A DNA stretch of 64,000 nt, from contig NZ_NMZM01000007.1 of the NCBI RefSeq assembly GCF_002751875.1, forward strand, positions 62,001 through 126,000. The letters are read 5' to 3'. Shown piece after piece: positions 1 to 9,462 of the stretch. The notes beneath the pieces are model-generated. The model was not told the origin of the DNA. It searched no databases and saw only the letters and a program-made list of their open reading frames with translations. The DNA comes from Oceaniglobus indicus. Lineage in GTDB: Bacteria; Pseudomonadota; Alphaproteobacteria; Rhodobacterales; Rhodobacteraceae. The stretch's first letter is position 1. Each line of letters opens with the position of its first letter. The position numbers and the translations under genes were made by a program.

Positions 1-318
1 GGGTTGCTGGCCGGGCTGCAGTTCCTCGCGGCCATGGTGCATACCGGACAGCCCGCCAGCACCCTCATGCGCCGGTTCGAGCCGGTGCCGCAACTGCTCA
101 GGAACGTGCGGTATGCGGCGGGTCAGGATCCGCTGGCCCACGGCCGGGTCCAGGCCGCCATCGCCGGACGCGAGGCCGATCTGAACGGCAAGGGCCGGCT
201 GCTGATCCGGAAATCGGGGACCGAGCCGTTGATCCGGGTCATGGCGGAATGCGAGGACGAAGCGCTGCTGACGCGTGTCGTCGACTCGATCGTGGACGAA
301 ATCGCGGCCGTCGGATAG
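1..318 (+). CDS. glmM: Phosphoglucosamine mutase GlmM, C-terminal part (cut by window edge)
   Basis: This is the last 105 residues of a phosphohexomutase; the start lies before the window. The tail carries the phosphate-binding loop RKSGTEPLIRVM, which in this superfamily grips the substrate phosphate, followed by the short closing helix usual for GlmM. GlmM converts glucosamine-6-phosphate to glucosamine-1-phosphate on the way to UDP-GlcNAc, peptidoglycan and LPS in the cytoplasm. GlmM rather than phosphomannomutase is inferred from the wording around the RSGTEP loop and the short ending. The catalytic serine region is outside the window, so the family assignment is firm and the exact specificity slightly less so. 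The next gene starts 37 bp downstream. Confidence 0.88.
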   Translation, partial: GLLAGLQFLAAMVHTGQPASTLMRRFEPVPQLLRNVRYAAGQDPLAHGRVQAAIAGREADLNGKGRLLIRKSGTEPLIRVMAECEDEALLTRVVDSIVDEIAAVG

Positions 319-355
319 CCTTGGGCGAACCCTCCGTTTCCGATCCGAAGGTGCC

Positions 356-1519
356 ATGCCCAAAATTCGCCCCCTGATCGCGCCTGTCGGCGTTGCCCTG
401 TTCTTCACCGCGGGTGTCGCATCGGCCGGCGCCGATACCGCCCGGATGAGCGAGGACATCACCGATCTGTATGGCGCGGTGGCCTTCATGGAGGCACAGC
501 CACGCGCGCTGATCCTGGTTGCGATCAACGACGGCGCGGTGATCTTTCGTGGATACGGCGAAACCGCCGAAGGGGCGGGGCAGGCGCCAAGCCGTGACAG
601 CGTGTTTCGCATCGGCTCGATCTCGAAGGTGATGGCGGGACAGGTTCTGGCCGCGATGGACGTGGCAGGGGTTGTCGCGCTGGACGATCCGGTGGCGCGC
701 CATCTGCCGGACATGCCCGGACTGTCGTTCGACAGCACGCCGATGCGCCTGATCGACACTGCAACCCAAAGTGCCGGCGTGTTGCGGGAATTGCCCCAGG
801 ACGGGCAGGCGGGGCAGAACCCCGATGCGGTCCAGACTGTCGAAACCATCGCCGCCTATATGGCGGGCGAACCGATGGTGTTCGCGCCGGGGCAGCGTGC
901 GTTGTATTCCAACCTCGGTTTTCAGATCCTCGGCGCCGCACTGGCCGCCGCCGGTGGCGGCAGTTACGGCGACATGTTGCAGGCGCATCTGACCGATCCG
1001 CTGGACATGCCGGCCACCGGGATCGGGCCGCGGCGCGCCGACGATATGGCCAGGTTGATGACCAGCTATGATTTCACCGGTGCGCCCGTGCCCCATTGGC
1101 CGCCCGGCGATCTTCTGGGCGCCTCGGGCGGTGTGTTCACGACCGCCGATGACATGGCGACCTGGATGCAGTGGAACCTTGCCGACCACTCGGCCCGCCC
1201 GCGCGACGCTGAAACGCGCGACCTGATGCACAAGGTCTGGCGCGACCGCGATGATTTCGCGTCGGTGTCGCTGATGGATGAATCCGGGGCGATGGATGGC
1301 ATCGGGTTGGGCTGGGTGGCGATGGATCAGACGCCCTATCGCCCCTTCACGCTGCAAAAGGCGGGGGCGCATGGCGGGTTCATGGCCTATGTCGCGCTGG
1401 CACCGGACAAGCGGGCCGGGGTGTTCGCCCTGATCAACGAATTCGATTTCGCCAAGGCCCGGATCGTCACCGAAGCGGCGAACGCCCTGTTGGCCGATCT
1501 GCCCGGCCAAGCCAGATGA
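356..1519 (+). CDS. AmpH-like serine hydrolase (beta-lactamase/PBP fold)
   Basis: 387 residues, read from ATG 356, which gives a clean signal peptide (hydrophobic stretch about residues 9-24, cleavage near ASA); a longer in-frame ORF starts upstream inside glmM and is unlikely. The serine beta-lactamase-like motifs are visible: SISK at 88-91 (nucleophile and lysine), YSN at 184-186, and HGG near 339-341 in place of KTG. This set is typical of class C-type and AmpH-like DD-peptidases and esterases. It is probably a periplasmic peptidoglycan carboxypeptidase/endopeptidase or a related hydrolase; beta-lactamase activity cannot be inferred. It is convergent with ilvC, with a strong hairpin between the two stops. 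Confidence 0.75.
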   Translation: MPKIRPLIAPVGVALFFTAGVASAGADTARMSEDITDLYGAVAFMEAQPRALILVAINDGAVIFRGYGETAEGAGQAPSRDSVFRIGSISKVMAGQVLAAMDVAGVVALDDPVARHLPDMPGLSFDSTPMRLIDTATQSAGVLRELPQDGQAGQNPDAVQTVETIAAYMAGEPMVFAPGQRALYSNLGFQILGAALAAAGGGSYGDMLQAHLTDPLDMPATGIGPRRADDMARLMTSYDFTGAPVPHWPPGDLLGASGGVFTTADDMATWMQWNLADHSARPRDAETRDLMHKVWRDRDDFASVSLMDESGAMDGIGLGWVAMDQTPYRPFTLQKAGAHGGFMAYVALAPDKRAGVFALINEFDFAKARIVTEAANALLADLPGQAR

Positions 1520-1520
1520 A

Positions 1521-1546
1521 CAGGGCGCCCGCATCGGGGCGCCCTG
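1521..1546. terminator. Bidirectional terminator hairpin between the ampH-like gene and ilvC
   Basis: A perfect 10-bp inverted repeat (CAGGGCGCCC / GGGCGCCCTG) with a 6-base loop lies exactly between the two convergent stop codons. The T-run after it is short, so the call rests on stem strength and position. Confidence 0.7.
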
Positions 1547-1558
1547 CATGTTTCGATC

Positions 1559-2665
<1,107 letters not shown>

Positions 2666-2720
2666 TCAGGTGGCAAAACCGAAGGTATCATGCAGGAAGT
2701 GAGGTGATAACGGAGAAATC

Positions 2721-3176
2721 ATGCTTGACGATCTCGACCGCCGCCTGCTGCGTCACCTGATGCGTGATCCCGACATGACGGTGTCGGCCCTTGCGGCGCG
2801 TGCCGATGTCACGGCGGCCATGGCCACCCGGCGGCTGGATCGGATGCGCGCCAGCGGTGCGTTGAAAAACGTCCGCGCCGTGATCGACTGGCGCGCGCTG
2901 GGCTATGAGGTCGAGGTGTCGCTGCGGTTCATCCTGGACAAGACGATCAGCACCGCGTTCGACGATTTCATCGCCGCCGCCCGCGCCGTGCCCGAGGTGA
3001 TCGAGATCCAGACGTTCCTTGGCCGGGTCGATGTGCGCCTGTCCATCGTGGCCCGCGACATGGCCGAATATCAGCGGATCTATCGCCACAAGATCCTGGC
3101 CCTGCCGCATATCGCCGATATCGAATCGCTCATGGAGGTCGCGCGGATCAAGACCGCCGGTCCGCTGCCGATATGA
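2721..3176 (+). CDS. Lrp/AsnC family transcriptional regulator 1
   Basis: 151 residues with the standard two-part Lrp/AsnC layout: an N-terminal winged helix-turn-helix (about 2-60) beginning LDDLDRRLLRHL, then an alpha/beta RAM ligand-binding domain (about 65-145) with the LGRVDVRL core strand. Such proteins form dimers or octamers and sense amino acids. It lies 139 bp from the divergent ilvC start and overlaps the next regulator by an ATGA, so the two are almost certainly co-translated. Possible targets are the downstream aminotransferase or ilvC; this is inferred from position only. Confidence 0.93.
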   Translation: MLDDLDRRLLRHLMRDPDMTVSALAARADVTAAMATRRLDRMRASGALKNVRAVIDWRALGYEVEVSLRFILDKTISTAFDDFIAAARAVPEVIEIQTFLGRVDVRLSIVARDMAEYQRIYRHKILALPHIADIESLMEVARIKTAGPLPI

Positions 3177-3637
3177 TGCGTCTGGATGAAACCGACCGCG
3201 CGCTTCTGGCGATGCTGGAACGCGACGCGGGGCAGGGTGCCGCGACCATCGGGCGCGCCCTGGGCTTGTCGCAATCTGCGACGTGGCGACGCATGCAGCG
3301 GCTGGAACGGGCGGGCATCCTGGCCGGCCGGCGCCTGGATCTGGATCTGGAACAGCTGGGGTTCGGCGTCACCGTCTTCCTGGGGGTCAAGCTGGCCACC
3401 AAGGGGCGCGTCAGCCTTGAAGACTTTGAACGCGCTGTCACATCCATCCCCGAGGTTCAGACCGTCAGCCATATCCTGGGTCTCTATGACTATCGTTTGC
3501 GCGTGGTTGCCCGCGATCTGGCCGATTTCGAACGGGTGCTGCGGCGGCGCATCATGACCCTGCCGGGGGTCGGCGATGTCGAGGCGAACGTGCTGTTGTC
3601 CGAAGAATTGCGCCCCGGACCCATCGGTGCCGCATGA
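3173..3637 (+). CDS. Lrp/AsnC family transcriptional regulator 2
   Basis: 154 residues, same architecture as its upstream neighbour: helix-turn-helix with LDETDRALLAML and SQSATWRRMQRLE (about 4-60), then a RAM domain with HILGLYDYRLRV (about 99-110). The start overlaps the previous stop by four bases (ATGA). The two adjacent regulators differ enough in sequence that they are not a recent tandem duplication; a heteromeric regulator is possible. The class V aminotransferase gene starts 63 bp downstream with its own strong ribosome binding site and is the likeliest target. Confidence 0.93.
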   Translation: MMRLDETDRALLAMLERDAGQGAATIGRALGLSQSATWRRMQRLERAGILAGRRLDLDLEQLGFGVTVFLGVKLATKGRVSLEDFERAVTSIPEVQTVSHILGLYDYRLRVVARDLADFERVLRRRIMTLPGVGDVEANVLLSEELRPGPIGAA

Positions 3638-3700
3638 CAGGGTGGAAATGAGGACGGCACCGGCGTATCTGGAGGGGAACCACGTCAAGGAGCATATGCC

Positions 3701-4828
3701 ATGAACGCCCTTCTGCCCGATGTCGATCCAGACGGCCTGCTGGAATATTCGGTCGTTTTCACCGACCGGTCCCTCAACCACATGAGCGCGTCCTTCCAGA
3801 GCGTCATGCGCGATCTGTCGTCGATGTTGAAAGAGGTCTACAAGGCCGAGGCGGTGGCGCTTGTGCCCGGTGGCGGCACCTACGCGATGGAGGCCGTGGC
3901 GCGTCAGCTGGCCGAGGATGCCAAGGTCATGGTGATCCGCAACGGATGGTTTTCCTATCGCTGGAGCCAGATCTTCGAGGCGGGCGTGACCCCCTCGGAA
4001 GAAATCGTGATGAAGGCGCGACGCATGGGCAACGCCCCCGACGCCCCCTTTGCCCCCGCCGCCATCGAAGAGGTGAAGGCCAAGATCAGGGCAGAACGTC
4101 CCGACGTGGTGTTCGCACCCCACGTCGAAACCAGCGCGGGCGTGATCCTGCCCGACGATTACCTGAAAGCCGTCGCCGATGCGGTGCATGAGGTCGGCGG
4201 ATTGTTCGTGCTGGACGCCATCGCGTCGGGCTGTGCCTGGGTCGACATGAAGGCCACCGGCGTCGACGTGTTGATTTCGGCGCCGCAAAAGGGATGGTCG
4301 GCGTCGCCCTGCGCGGGCTGCGTGATGCTCAGCCCCGCGGCGCTGGAACGGGTGAAGGCGCGCAAGTCCACCTCGTATGCCGTGGATCTGGGCAAATGGC
4401 TGTCGATCATGGAAGCCTATGAGGCCGGCGGCCACGCCTATCACGCGACCATGCCGACCGATGCGTTGAAGGGCTTTCGCGACGCCATGGTCGAAAGCCG
4501 GGATTTCGGGTTCGACCGCCTGGCCGAGGCACAGTGGGAACAGGGCCGCGCCGTGCGGGCCGCCTTGGCCAAACGCGGCATCCAGTCGGTGGCGGCCGAC
4601 GGCTTTGGCGCACCCGGCGTCGTCGTCGCCTATACCGACCGCGACGATGTGCAGAACGGCAAGGCATTCGCGGCGGAAGGCGTGCAGATCGCGGCGGGTG
4701 TGCCGCTTCAGGTCGGTGAAGGTTCCGAGTTCAAGACGTTCCGTATCGGTCTGTTCGGATTGGACAAACTGGCCGACGTGCCGGCCAGCGTCGCGCGCCT
4801 GGAAGAGGCCTTCGACCGGGTGTTCTGA
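3701..4828 (+). CDS. Class V PLP-dependent aminotransferase
   Basis: 375 residues, a full-length fold-type I class V aminotransferase. Landmarks are the glycine-rich loop VPGGGTYAMEAVAR (about 58-71), the aspartate in VLDAIASG that contacts the PLP pyridine nitrogen, and the Schiff-base lysine in SAPQKGWS. The family includes alanine-, serine- and phosphoserine-glyoxylate aminotransferases; the substrate cannot be read from sequence. ATG 3701 is preceded by AAGGAG at good spacing. It sits directly downstream of two Lrp/AsnC genes, which points to amino-acid-responsive control. It is convergent with the UbiH-family gene. Confidence 0.85.
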   Translation: MNALLPDVDPDGLLEYSVVFTDRSLNHMSASFQSVMRDLSSMLKEVYKAEAVALVPGGGTYAMEAVARQLAEDAKVMVIRNGWFSYRWSQIFEAGVTPSEEIVMKARRMGNAPDAPFAPAAIEEVKAKIRAERPDVVFAPHVETSAGVILPDDYLKAVADAVHEVGGLFVLDAIASGCAWVDMKATGVDVLISAPQKGWSASPCAGCVMLSPAALERVKARKSTSYAVDLGKWLSIMEAYEAGGHAYHATMPTDALKGFRDAMVESRDFGFDRLAEAQWEQGRAVRAALAKRGIQSVAADGFGAPGVVVAYTDRDDVQNGKAFAAEGVQIAAGVPLQVGEGSEFKTFRIGLFGLDKLADVPASVARLEEAFDRVF

Positions 4829-4842
4829 GCCGCCAGGTCACC

Positions 4843-4875
4843 GCGCCATCCGTTCCCGACGGGGGTGGATGGCGC
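4843..4875. terminator. Convergent terminator hairpin (aminotransferase / UbiH-family hydroxylase)
   Basis: A 9-bp perfect stem GCGCCATCC / GGATGGCGC encloses a smaller CCC-GAC-GGG hairpin. It lies between the two convergent genes and ends two bases before the minus-strand stop codon. Confidence 0.6.
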
Positions 4876-4876
4876 T

Positions 4877-6064
4877 TCAGTTGCCCAGGCCCGCCCGCAT
4901 CACGGCGCGGCGCACCGGCGCCAGATCGTGAACCATGCGCAATCCGGCCGAACGCGCCTGCATCACCGGGCCGATGTCGGATTTGCAGATCCGGTTGAAC
5001 AGGTCGATCACGCCCGCCCGCCGCGAAATGTCGCGCGCGCGGCTGGCGGCGTAACGCTCCAGCCCGTCGGGCGCGCCGGGATCCTCTTGCAGACAGTCCA
5101 GCAGGGACGCCACATCATGCACCGAGGTGTTCAGCCCCTGCGCCCCGATGGGCGGCAGTACGTGGGCGGCTTCGGCGATCAACGCACAGCGCCGTCCGAT
5201 CAGGCTGTCGGCGGTGCGGGTGATGACGGGCCACGCCCCGATGGGGGTGATCGGGTGCATCTGCCCCAGCACGCCAACCGACCGCAGCGTCGCCTCGGCG
5301 CCCAGGGCGTCGGGTGACATCTGCATCAGGCGCGCGCTGCGTGCCGCGTCGTTCATCCAGACAATGGCCGAGGCCGGTGTGGCGTCATGATCGGCAAGCG
5401 GCACGGTGGTGAAGGCGCCGCCCGAGTTGTAGATTTCGGTCGAGACGTCCTGGTGCGGCAGGTCATGCCGCACCGCAAAGGCCAACGCCGTCTGGCCATA
5501 GCTGCGGGTGCGCGCGCCGATGCCCAGTGCCTCGCGCACCGGCGAATCGCGCCCGTCGGCGCCGATCACCAGCCTTGCATCGACGCGGGCCCCATCGCTC
5601 AGCGTGACACGCACGCCGGACGTGCGTGTCAGCATCCGTGCAAACCCGGTGCCCAGCCGCAGATCGACCCGATCCAGGCCGGCCAGATGATCCGCCAGAA
5701 CCGACCGACAGCGCCAGTTCGCGATGTTCCATCCGAACGTCGCCTGGTCCAGGTCTGTCGGCTGGAAGGTCCGGCGGGCGGTTTCGCGCGGTGGCCATCC
5801 GGCGGTGTCGATCACCCGCAACGCGGCAAGGGGTGTGGCATCGGGCGCAAGGCTGGGCCACAGGCCGATCTCCTGGAACAGCGCGATCGCCGGTTGCAGG
5901 AACGCGGTCGAGCGCAGATCGGCGCCGGGATCGGTGGCCCGCGCCACCGGCGGCGCCGGATCGACCAGGACCACGGAAAACCCCCGGGCCGCGCATCCCG
6001 CGGCCGCGATCATGCCGGCAATGCCGCCACCGGAAATCAGGATATCGGTTTGCGTCTTCATCAT
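4877..6064 (-). CDS. UbiH/UbiF/Coq6-family FAD-dependent monooxygenase
   Basis: 395 residues. Residues about 6-35 form the FAD-binding dinucleotide fold (ISGGGIAGMIAA), VIGADGRDS (about 168-176) is the second FAD/NADPH motif, and EAAHVLPPIGAQGLN is the third, in the variant form common to alphaproteobacterial ubiquinone hydroxylases. It probably hydroxylates the ubiquinone ring at the membrane surface. The start chosen gives MMKTQTDILISGGG, the normal N-terminus; the ribosome binding site is weak (TAAGGTG). The HAD nucleotidase gene lies 63 bp upstream on the same strand, so the two may be co-transcribed. Which ring position it hydroxylates cannot be told from this. Confidence 0.85.
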   Translation of the reverse strand: MMKTQTDILISGGGIAGMIAAAGCAARGFSVVLVDPAPPVARATDPGADLRSTAFLQPAIALFQEIGLWPSLAPDATPLAALRVIDTAGWPPRETARRTFQPTDLDQATFGWNIANWRCRSVLADHLAGLDRVDLRLGTGFARMLTRTSGVRVTLSDGARVDARLVIGADGRDSPVREALGIGARTRSYGQTALAFAVRHDLPHQDVSTEIYNSGGAFTTVPLADHDATPASAIVWMNDAARSARLMQMSPDALGAEATLRSVGVLGQMHPITPIGAWPVITRTADSLIGRRCALIAEAAHVLPPIGAQGLNTSVHDVASLLDCLQEDPGAPDGLERYAASRARDISRRAGVIDLFNRICKSDIGPVMQARSAGLRMVHDLAPVRRAVMRAGLGN

Positions 6065-6127
6065 GTCGCGCACCTTACGGCACCGGATCGGCAGGGCAAG
6101 GCGGTATCGCTGCGACAAAGCGCGGCG

Positions 6128-6793
6128 TCAGGGGGCGTGGCCCAGGGTGCCCAGAAACGCGGTCAGGTCATCGGTGTGAAAGTCGATGTGGTCGGCCGTC
6201 TCGCGGGTGGGCGCGACATGGACCGTCTTCAGCCCCATCCGGCGCGGCGCGGCCAGGTTGCGCGGATCGTCCTCGAACATCGCGCCGGTGGCGGTGTCCA
6301 GTCCGGCGGCGTCAAAGACGCGGCGGAAGGCGGCGGCTTGCGGCTTGGGCGTATAGGCGGCATGTTCCACCCCGAACACGGCATCGAAACACCCCGCCAG
6401 GCCGCGTGCCTCAAGCACCCGTTCGGCATAGGGAGCCGACCCGTTGGTAAAGACGATCCGCCGGCCCGGCAACGCGCGGATGCGGCGCGCCAGAACATCG
6501 TCGCGCGTCAAGTGATCCAGCGTGATGTCGTGCACGTCCAGCATGTATTCCTCGGGATCCTGGCCGTGTTCTGCCATCAGGCCGGCAAGGGTGGTGCCGT
6601 AAAGCTCCCAATAGGCGCGCCGCAGGCGATTCGCCTCGGGGCGGCTGACCGACAGGGTGCGCATCATCCATTCGGTCATCCGCACCTCGATCTGATCGAA
6701 CAGACGGGCCTCGGGGGGATAGAGCGTGTTGTCGAGATCGAAAACCCAATGGCGGACATGGGCCAGGGCGGTTCGGGGATGCAATGTGGTCAT
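6128..6793 (-). CDS. HAD-family pyrimidine 5'-nucleotidase (SDT1-like)
   Basis: 221 residues. HAD motif I FDLDNTLYP (about 18-26) carries the nucleophilic and acid/base aspartates; motif II is FTNGS, and motif IV is FEDDPRN. The DNTLYP version with a helical cap (about 30-95, MTEWMM...YWELYGTTLAGL) marks the SDT1-like pyrimidine nucleotidases, which dephosphorylate UMP/CMP or modified nucleotides. It starts 107 bp from the divergent GntR gene and runs into the UbiH-family hydroxylase gene. Confidence 0.85.
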   Translation of the reverse strand: MTTLHPRTALAHVRHWVFDLDNTLYPPEARLFDQIEVRMTEWMMRTLSVSRPEANRLRRAYWELYGTTLAGLMAEHGQDPEEYMLDVHDITLDHLTRDDVLARRIRALPGRRIVFTNGSAPYAERVLEARGLAGCFDAVFGVEHAAYTPKPQAAAFRRVFDAAGLDTATGAMFEDDPRNLAAPRRMGLKTVHVAPTRETADHIDFHTDDLTAFLGTLGHAP

Positions 6794-6899
6794 GGGCTGC
6801 TGATACGCCGCGCCGCGCCCGCGCGCAACGCGCCGATTGGACGTGCAGGACCGGGCGCAGGCGGTCTAGGGTGCGGACAACACGGGGGAAGGTCACACC

Positions 6900-7538
6900 A
6901 TGACAGAAATCCGCAACGGCCAGCGCGATGCCTATCGGCTGATTCTCGATGCCATCGACGATGGGGTCTATCGTCCGGGCGACCGGTTGGTGGAATCCGA
7001 ACTGGCCGAGCGTCTGGGCGTGTCGCGGACGCCGATCCGCGAGGCGTTGCAACGGCTGGAAACCCAGTCGCTGCTGACGCGCGACGGTCGCAGCCTGATC
7101 GTGGCGTCGCTGGATCACAGCCAGCTGGCCGAACTCTATGTCGTGCGCTCGGAGCTGGAGGGGCTGGCCGCACGGCTGGCCGCGCAACACGCGACCCAGG
7201 AAGAGATCCGCGTGTTGCGTGACATGGTGACCGACGACGCGGCGCTGTTGGGCGATCCGCCCGCTATGGCGCGGGCCAACCGACGGTTCCACAAGCAGAT
7301 CCATCTTGCCTCGCACAACCGGTATCTTGTTCAGCAGCTGGACCTGGTCCACCGCTTCATGGCGTTGCTGGCGACGACGTCGCTGGCGGTCGAGGGGCGC
7401 GGCGCAAGGGCGCTTGCCGAACACGACCGCATCGTCACGGCCATTGCCGCGGGAGACGGCGACGCGGCCCACACGGCGTTGAAACAGCATATCTCACAGG
7501 CGTTCGAAACCCGTCTGAAGGTCGTGGCCGATCGCTGA
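6900..7538 (+). CDS. GntR-family regulator, FCD (FadR) subfamily
   Basis: 212 residues. The N-terminal winged helix (about 5-70) includes PGDRLVESELAERLGVSRTPIREALQRLE, split here only in description: RLVESELAERLG then SRTPIREALQ. The C-terminal all-helical FCD domain (about 80-205) has the metal-binding histidines expected of the subgroup (for example NRRFHKQIH). FCD regulators usually sense small organic acids. Its last 45 bp overlap, tail to tail, the 3' end of the glycosyltransferase gene on the other strand, so neither has a conventional terminator. Its target is unknown; the divergent HAD-UbiH pair is the nearest candidate. Confidence 0.92.
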   Translation: MTEIRNGQRDAYRLILDAIDDGVYRPGDRLVESELAERLGVSRTPIREALQRLETQSLLTRDGRSLIVASLDHSQLAELYVVRSELEGLAARLAAQHATQEEIRVLRDMVTDDAALLGDPPAMARANRRFHKQIHLASHNRYLVQQLDLVHRFMALLATTSLAVEGRGARALAEHDRIVTAIAAGDGDAAHTALKQHISQAFETRLKVVADR

Positions 7539-9395
7539 GGGCAGCGCGGGCGTATCGCATCCGTGGCTGGTCTTGTCCCAATAGAACGGGCGGAACAGCA
7601 TCTCGAACACGGCCTTGAGAACCGCCATCGTCGCCATGAGATGATACAGCGACAGAAGCGGCACCGAACAGGCAAGCCCCCTGTGCCCGCGTTCGTTCAG
7701 GGCGATCCACCCCAACGCCCACTGCACGAGCATTCCGACCGCCAGGAAGATCGCAACCCCCGGTTCGCCAATCGGGCCGAGCGCGTCGGACCATGGGTGC
7801 GGCAGGCCCATGGCCAGCAACAGAAAGCTCCAGAGGAAGGGCGCCAGAAGCGCACCGCCCAGAGAGCCGAGGAAAAGAAGCTGAATGCCGAAAAAACGGC
7901 GCGCGCCAAGTTCGCGCCAAAGCAGGACCGGATCGCGCATGTGAACGAGCCACGTCAGCGCATATCCCTTCTGCCAACGCGACCGTTGCCGGATCCATGG
8001 CCACGGGCGGCAGTTCGCTTCCTCCAGCGTGACCGATCGCAGAAGATCGGTGCGATATCCCCGCCGTGCCAGCCGCACGCCCAGATCGGCATCCTCGGTG
8101 ACATTGTGCGCGTCCCAGCCGCCCAGCCGCACAAGCGCGGTGCGCCGCAGGAACAGCGTCGTCCCCCCCAGTGGAATGACCAGCCCCATGCGTGCCAGCG
8201 CGGGAAGGATCAGGCGAAACCACACGGCATAGTCGATTGTGAAACAGCGCGCGACCCAGTTGCGGTGCGGGTTGTAGAAGTCCAACTGGCCCTGCAGGCA
8301 GGCCACGTTGGGGGGGCTGAGCCGGAATTGTTCGACCGCGTGCCTGACCTGCTGCGGATCGGGATCGTCTTCGGCGTCATAGATGCCGACGATGGTCCCG
8401 CGGCAGAACTCGAGCGCGAAATTCAACGCGCGCGGCTTGGTCTGGATCGACCCGCGCGGCACCTCGATAATCCTCATCCAGGGGGGCAGTTCGGTTTCGG
8501 CCAGCGTGTCGCGCGTCGTCCTGTCGTCTTCTTCAACGACCAGCAGGATGTCGAGCAGGGCGCGGGGATAGTCGATCCGCGTCAGCCGTTCGATCAGACG
8601 CGATGCAATATCGCGTTCGTGGAACAGGGGCACGATGATCGACACCGCGACCGGTCGTTTGCCGATCAAGGGAGTGTCCGATGCGGGAGGCACGGGCGGG
8701 GCGCTTGCGCGTCCACGAAAGTGAATTGCCATGGCGGCAAGCCCCAGTGCGGAGTTTGCCAGCAAGACCAGAAGGGCGAGCAACGTGATGACGCTGAACA
8801 GCGTGACAGGCACAAATACTGCGGCGATGACGACCACGGCGAGCGCGATGACGCATGAGACAGAGAGTGGGCGGAAATCGAGCGTGCGGCAGGAAAGCTG
8901 TGGATCGGCACGGGTTTCAGCCCGTTGCACCAGATGACGGCGGCGGACAGCCAGGAGGGCGGCGTTCAGTTGCCCGGGCAGCGCGGTGGCCATCAAAACC
9001 GGGCCGATCCGCCCTTCGATCGTGGCGCGCAGGCCCGCGAAGCTTTCGGGACGGGCGGTGACGACAAGGGTCGCGGCCCCGACACGGCGCAGCGGAAGCA
9101 CCTCGTTCAGCGCGCAGAACGCTGCGCCCAACGCATCGATCAGGCCCGCATCGGGCACGTAAAGCCCGGGGTCGACCGCTACCGTTTCGGTTCGCCGGCC
9201 AAGTGCGGCGTTCGGATCGTGCGGGCACACCGGCCCGGGCGTCGGAACGATTTCGACGGGGCGGGCGAACTCGACGTCGTGCCGTTCCACAGCCGTATCC
9301 GTCTCGGCGGCGTCGACCGGCAAGCCGCCGAGACGTCCGGCGCCCGCCTGGAGGAACGCCGCCGTCGACACGATGCGCAGGCTGGAAGACGACAT
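7494..9395 (-). CDS. Membrane glycosyltransferase family 2 with GspE-N/MshEN-like N-terminal domain
   Basis: 633 residues from the start at 9395, preferred over an ATG seven codons upstream because it alone has GGGAG at proper spacing. Residues about 63-150 look like a degenerate GspE N-terminal/MshEN domain (VPDAGLIDALGAAF, LPLRRVGAATLVVTARP, then a GPVLMATALPGQLNAAL ending). Two membrane helices follow (about 180-222), then a GT2 domain with DAEDD (340-344), TED (433-435) and QRSRW (470-474), and further membrane helices. QxxRW-type enzymes are processive polysaccharide synthases. MshEN domains can bind cyclic-di-GMP, so an exopolysaccharide enzyme under c-di-GMP control is plausible but inferred. 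A perfect CtrA box precedes it. Confidence 0.82.
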   Translation of the reverse strand: MSSSSLRIVSTAAFLQAGAGRLGGLPVDAAETDTAVERHDVEFARPVEIVPTPGPVCPHDPNAALGRRTETVAVDPGLYVPDAGLIDALGAAFCALNEVLPLRRVGAATLVVTARPESFAGLRATIEGRIGPVLMATALPGQLNAALLAVRRRHLVQRAETRADPQLSCRTLDFRPLSVSCVIALAVVVIAAVFVPVTLFSVITLLALLVLLANSALGLAAMAIHFRGRASAPPVPPASDTPLIGKRPVAVSIIVPLFHERDIASRLIERLTRIDYPRALLDILLVVEEDDRTTRDTLAETELPPWMRIIEVPRGSIQTKPRALNFALEFCRGTIVGIYDAEDDPDPQQVRHAVEQFRLSPPNVACLQGQLDFYNPHRNWVARCFTIDYAVWFRLILPALARMGLVIPLGGTTLFLRRTALVRLGGWDAHNVTEDADLGVRLARRGYRTDLLRSVTLEEANCRPWPWIRQRSRWQKGYALTWLVHMRDPVLLWRELGARRFFGIQLLFLGSLGGALLAPFLWSFLLLAMGLPHPWSDALGPIGEPGVAIFLAVGMLVQWALGWIALNERGHRGLACSVPLLSLYHLMATMAVLKAVFEMLFRPFYWDKTSHGCDTPALPSAIGHDLQTGFERL

Positions 9396-9443
9396 CGAGA
9401 ACTCCCGTGCGGACATGCACGGAAGAAATCTCGCCGAAACCGG

Positions 9444-9459
9444 TTAACGTCCCCTTAAC
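9444..9459 (-). promoter_or_regulatory. Perfect CtrA box upstream of the glycosyltransferase
   Basis: TTAA-CGTCCCC-TTAAC matches the CtrA consensus TTAA-N7-TTAAC exactly, and also matches read on the minus strand (TTAA-GGGGACG-TTAAC). It lies 48 bp before the chosen start codon, so it would overlap a -35 region with a short leader, which suits activation of the gene by CtrA. Confidence 0.75.
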
Positions 9460-9462
9460 GGC

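Noticed and set aside
239-1549. Long open frames antisense to the AmpH-like gene and to many other genes
   Set aside because: They mirror real genes in another frame, as is normal in GC-rich DNA, have no recognisable protein features and lack ribosome binding sites.
5387-7222. 611-codon open frame across the UbiH-family and HAD genes on the other strand
   Set aside because: It is Gly/Arg/Ala-rich shadow sequence without domain features; the genes on the opposite strand have full family motifs.
8304-8316. Seven-G runs (also near 15980 and 26100) as phase-variation sites
   Set aside because: Runs of seven G are expected in GC-rich coding sequence and all three genes are in frame; nothing else suggests switching.
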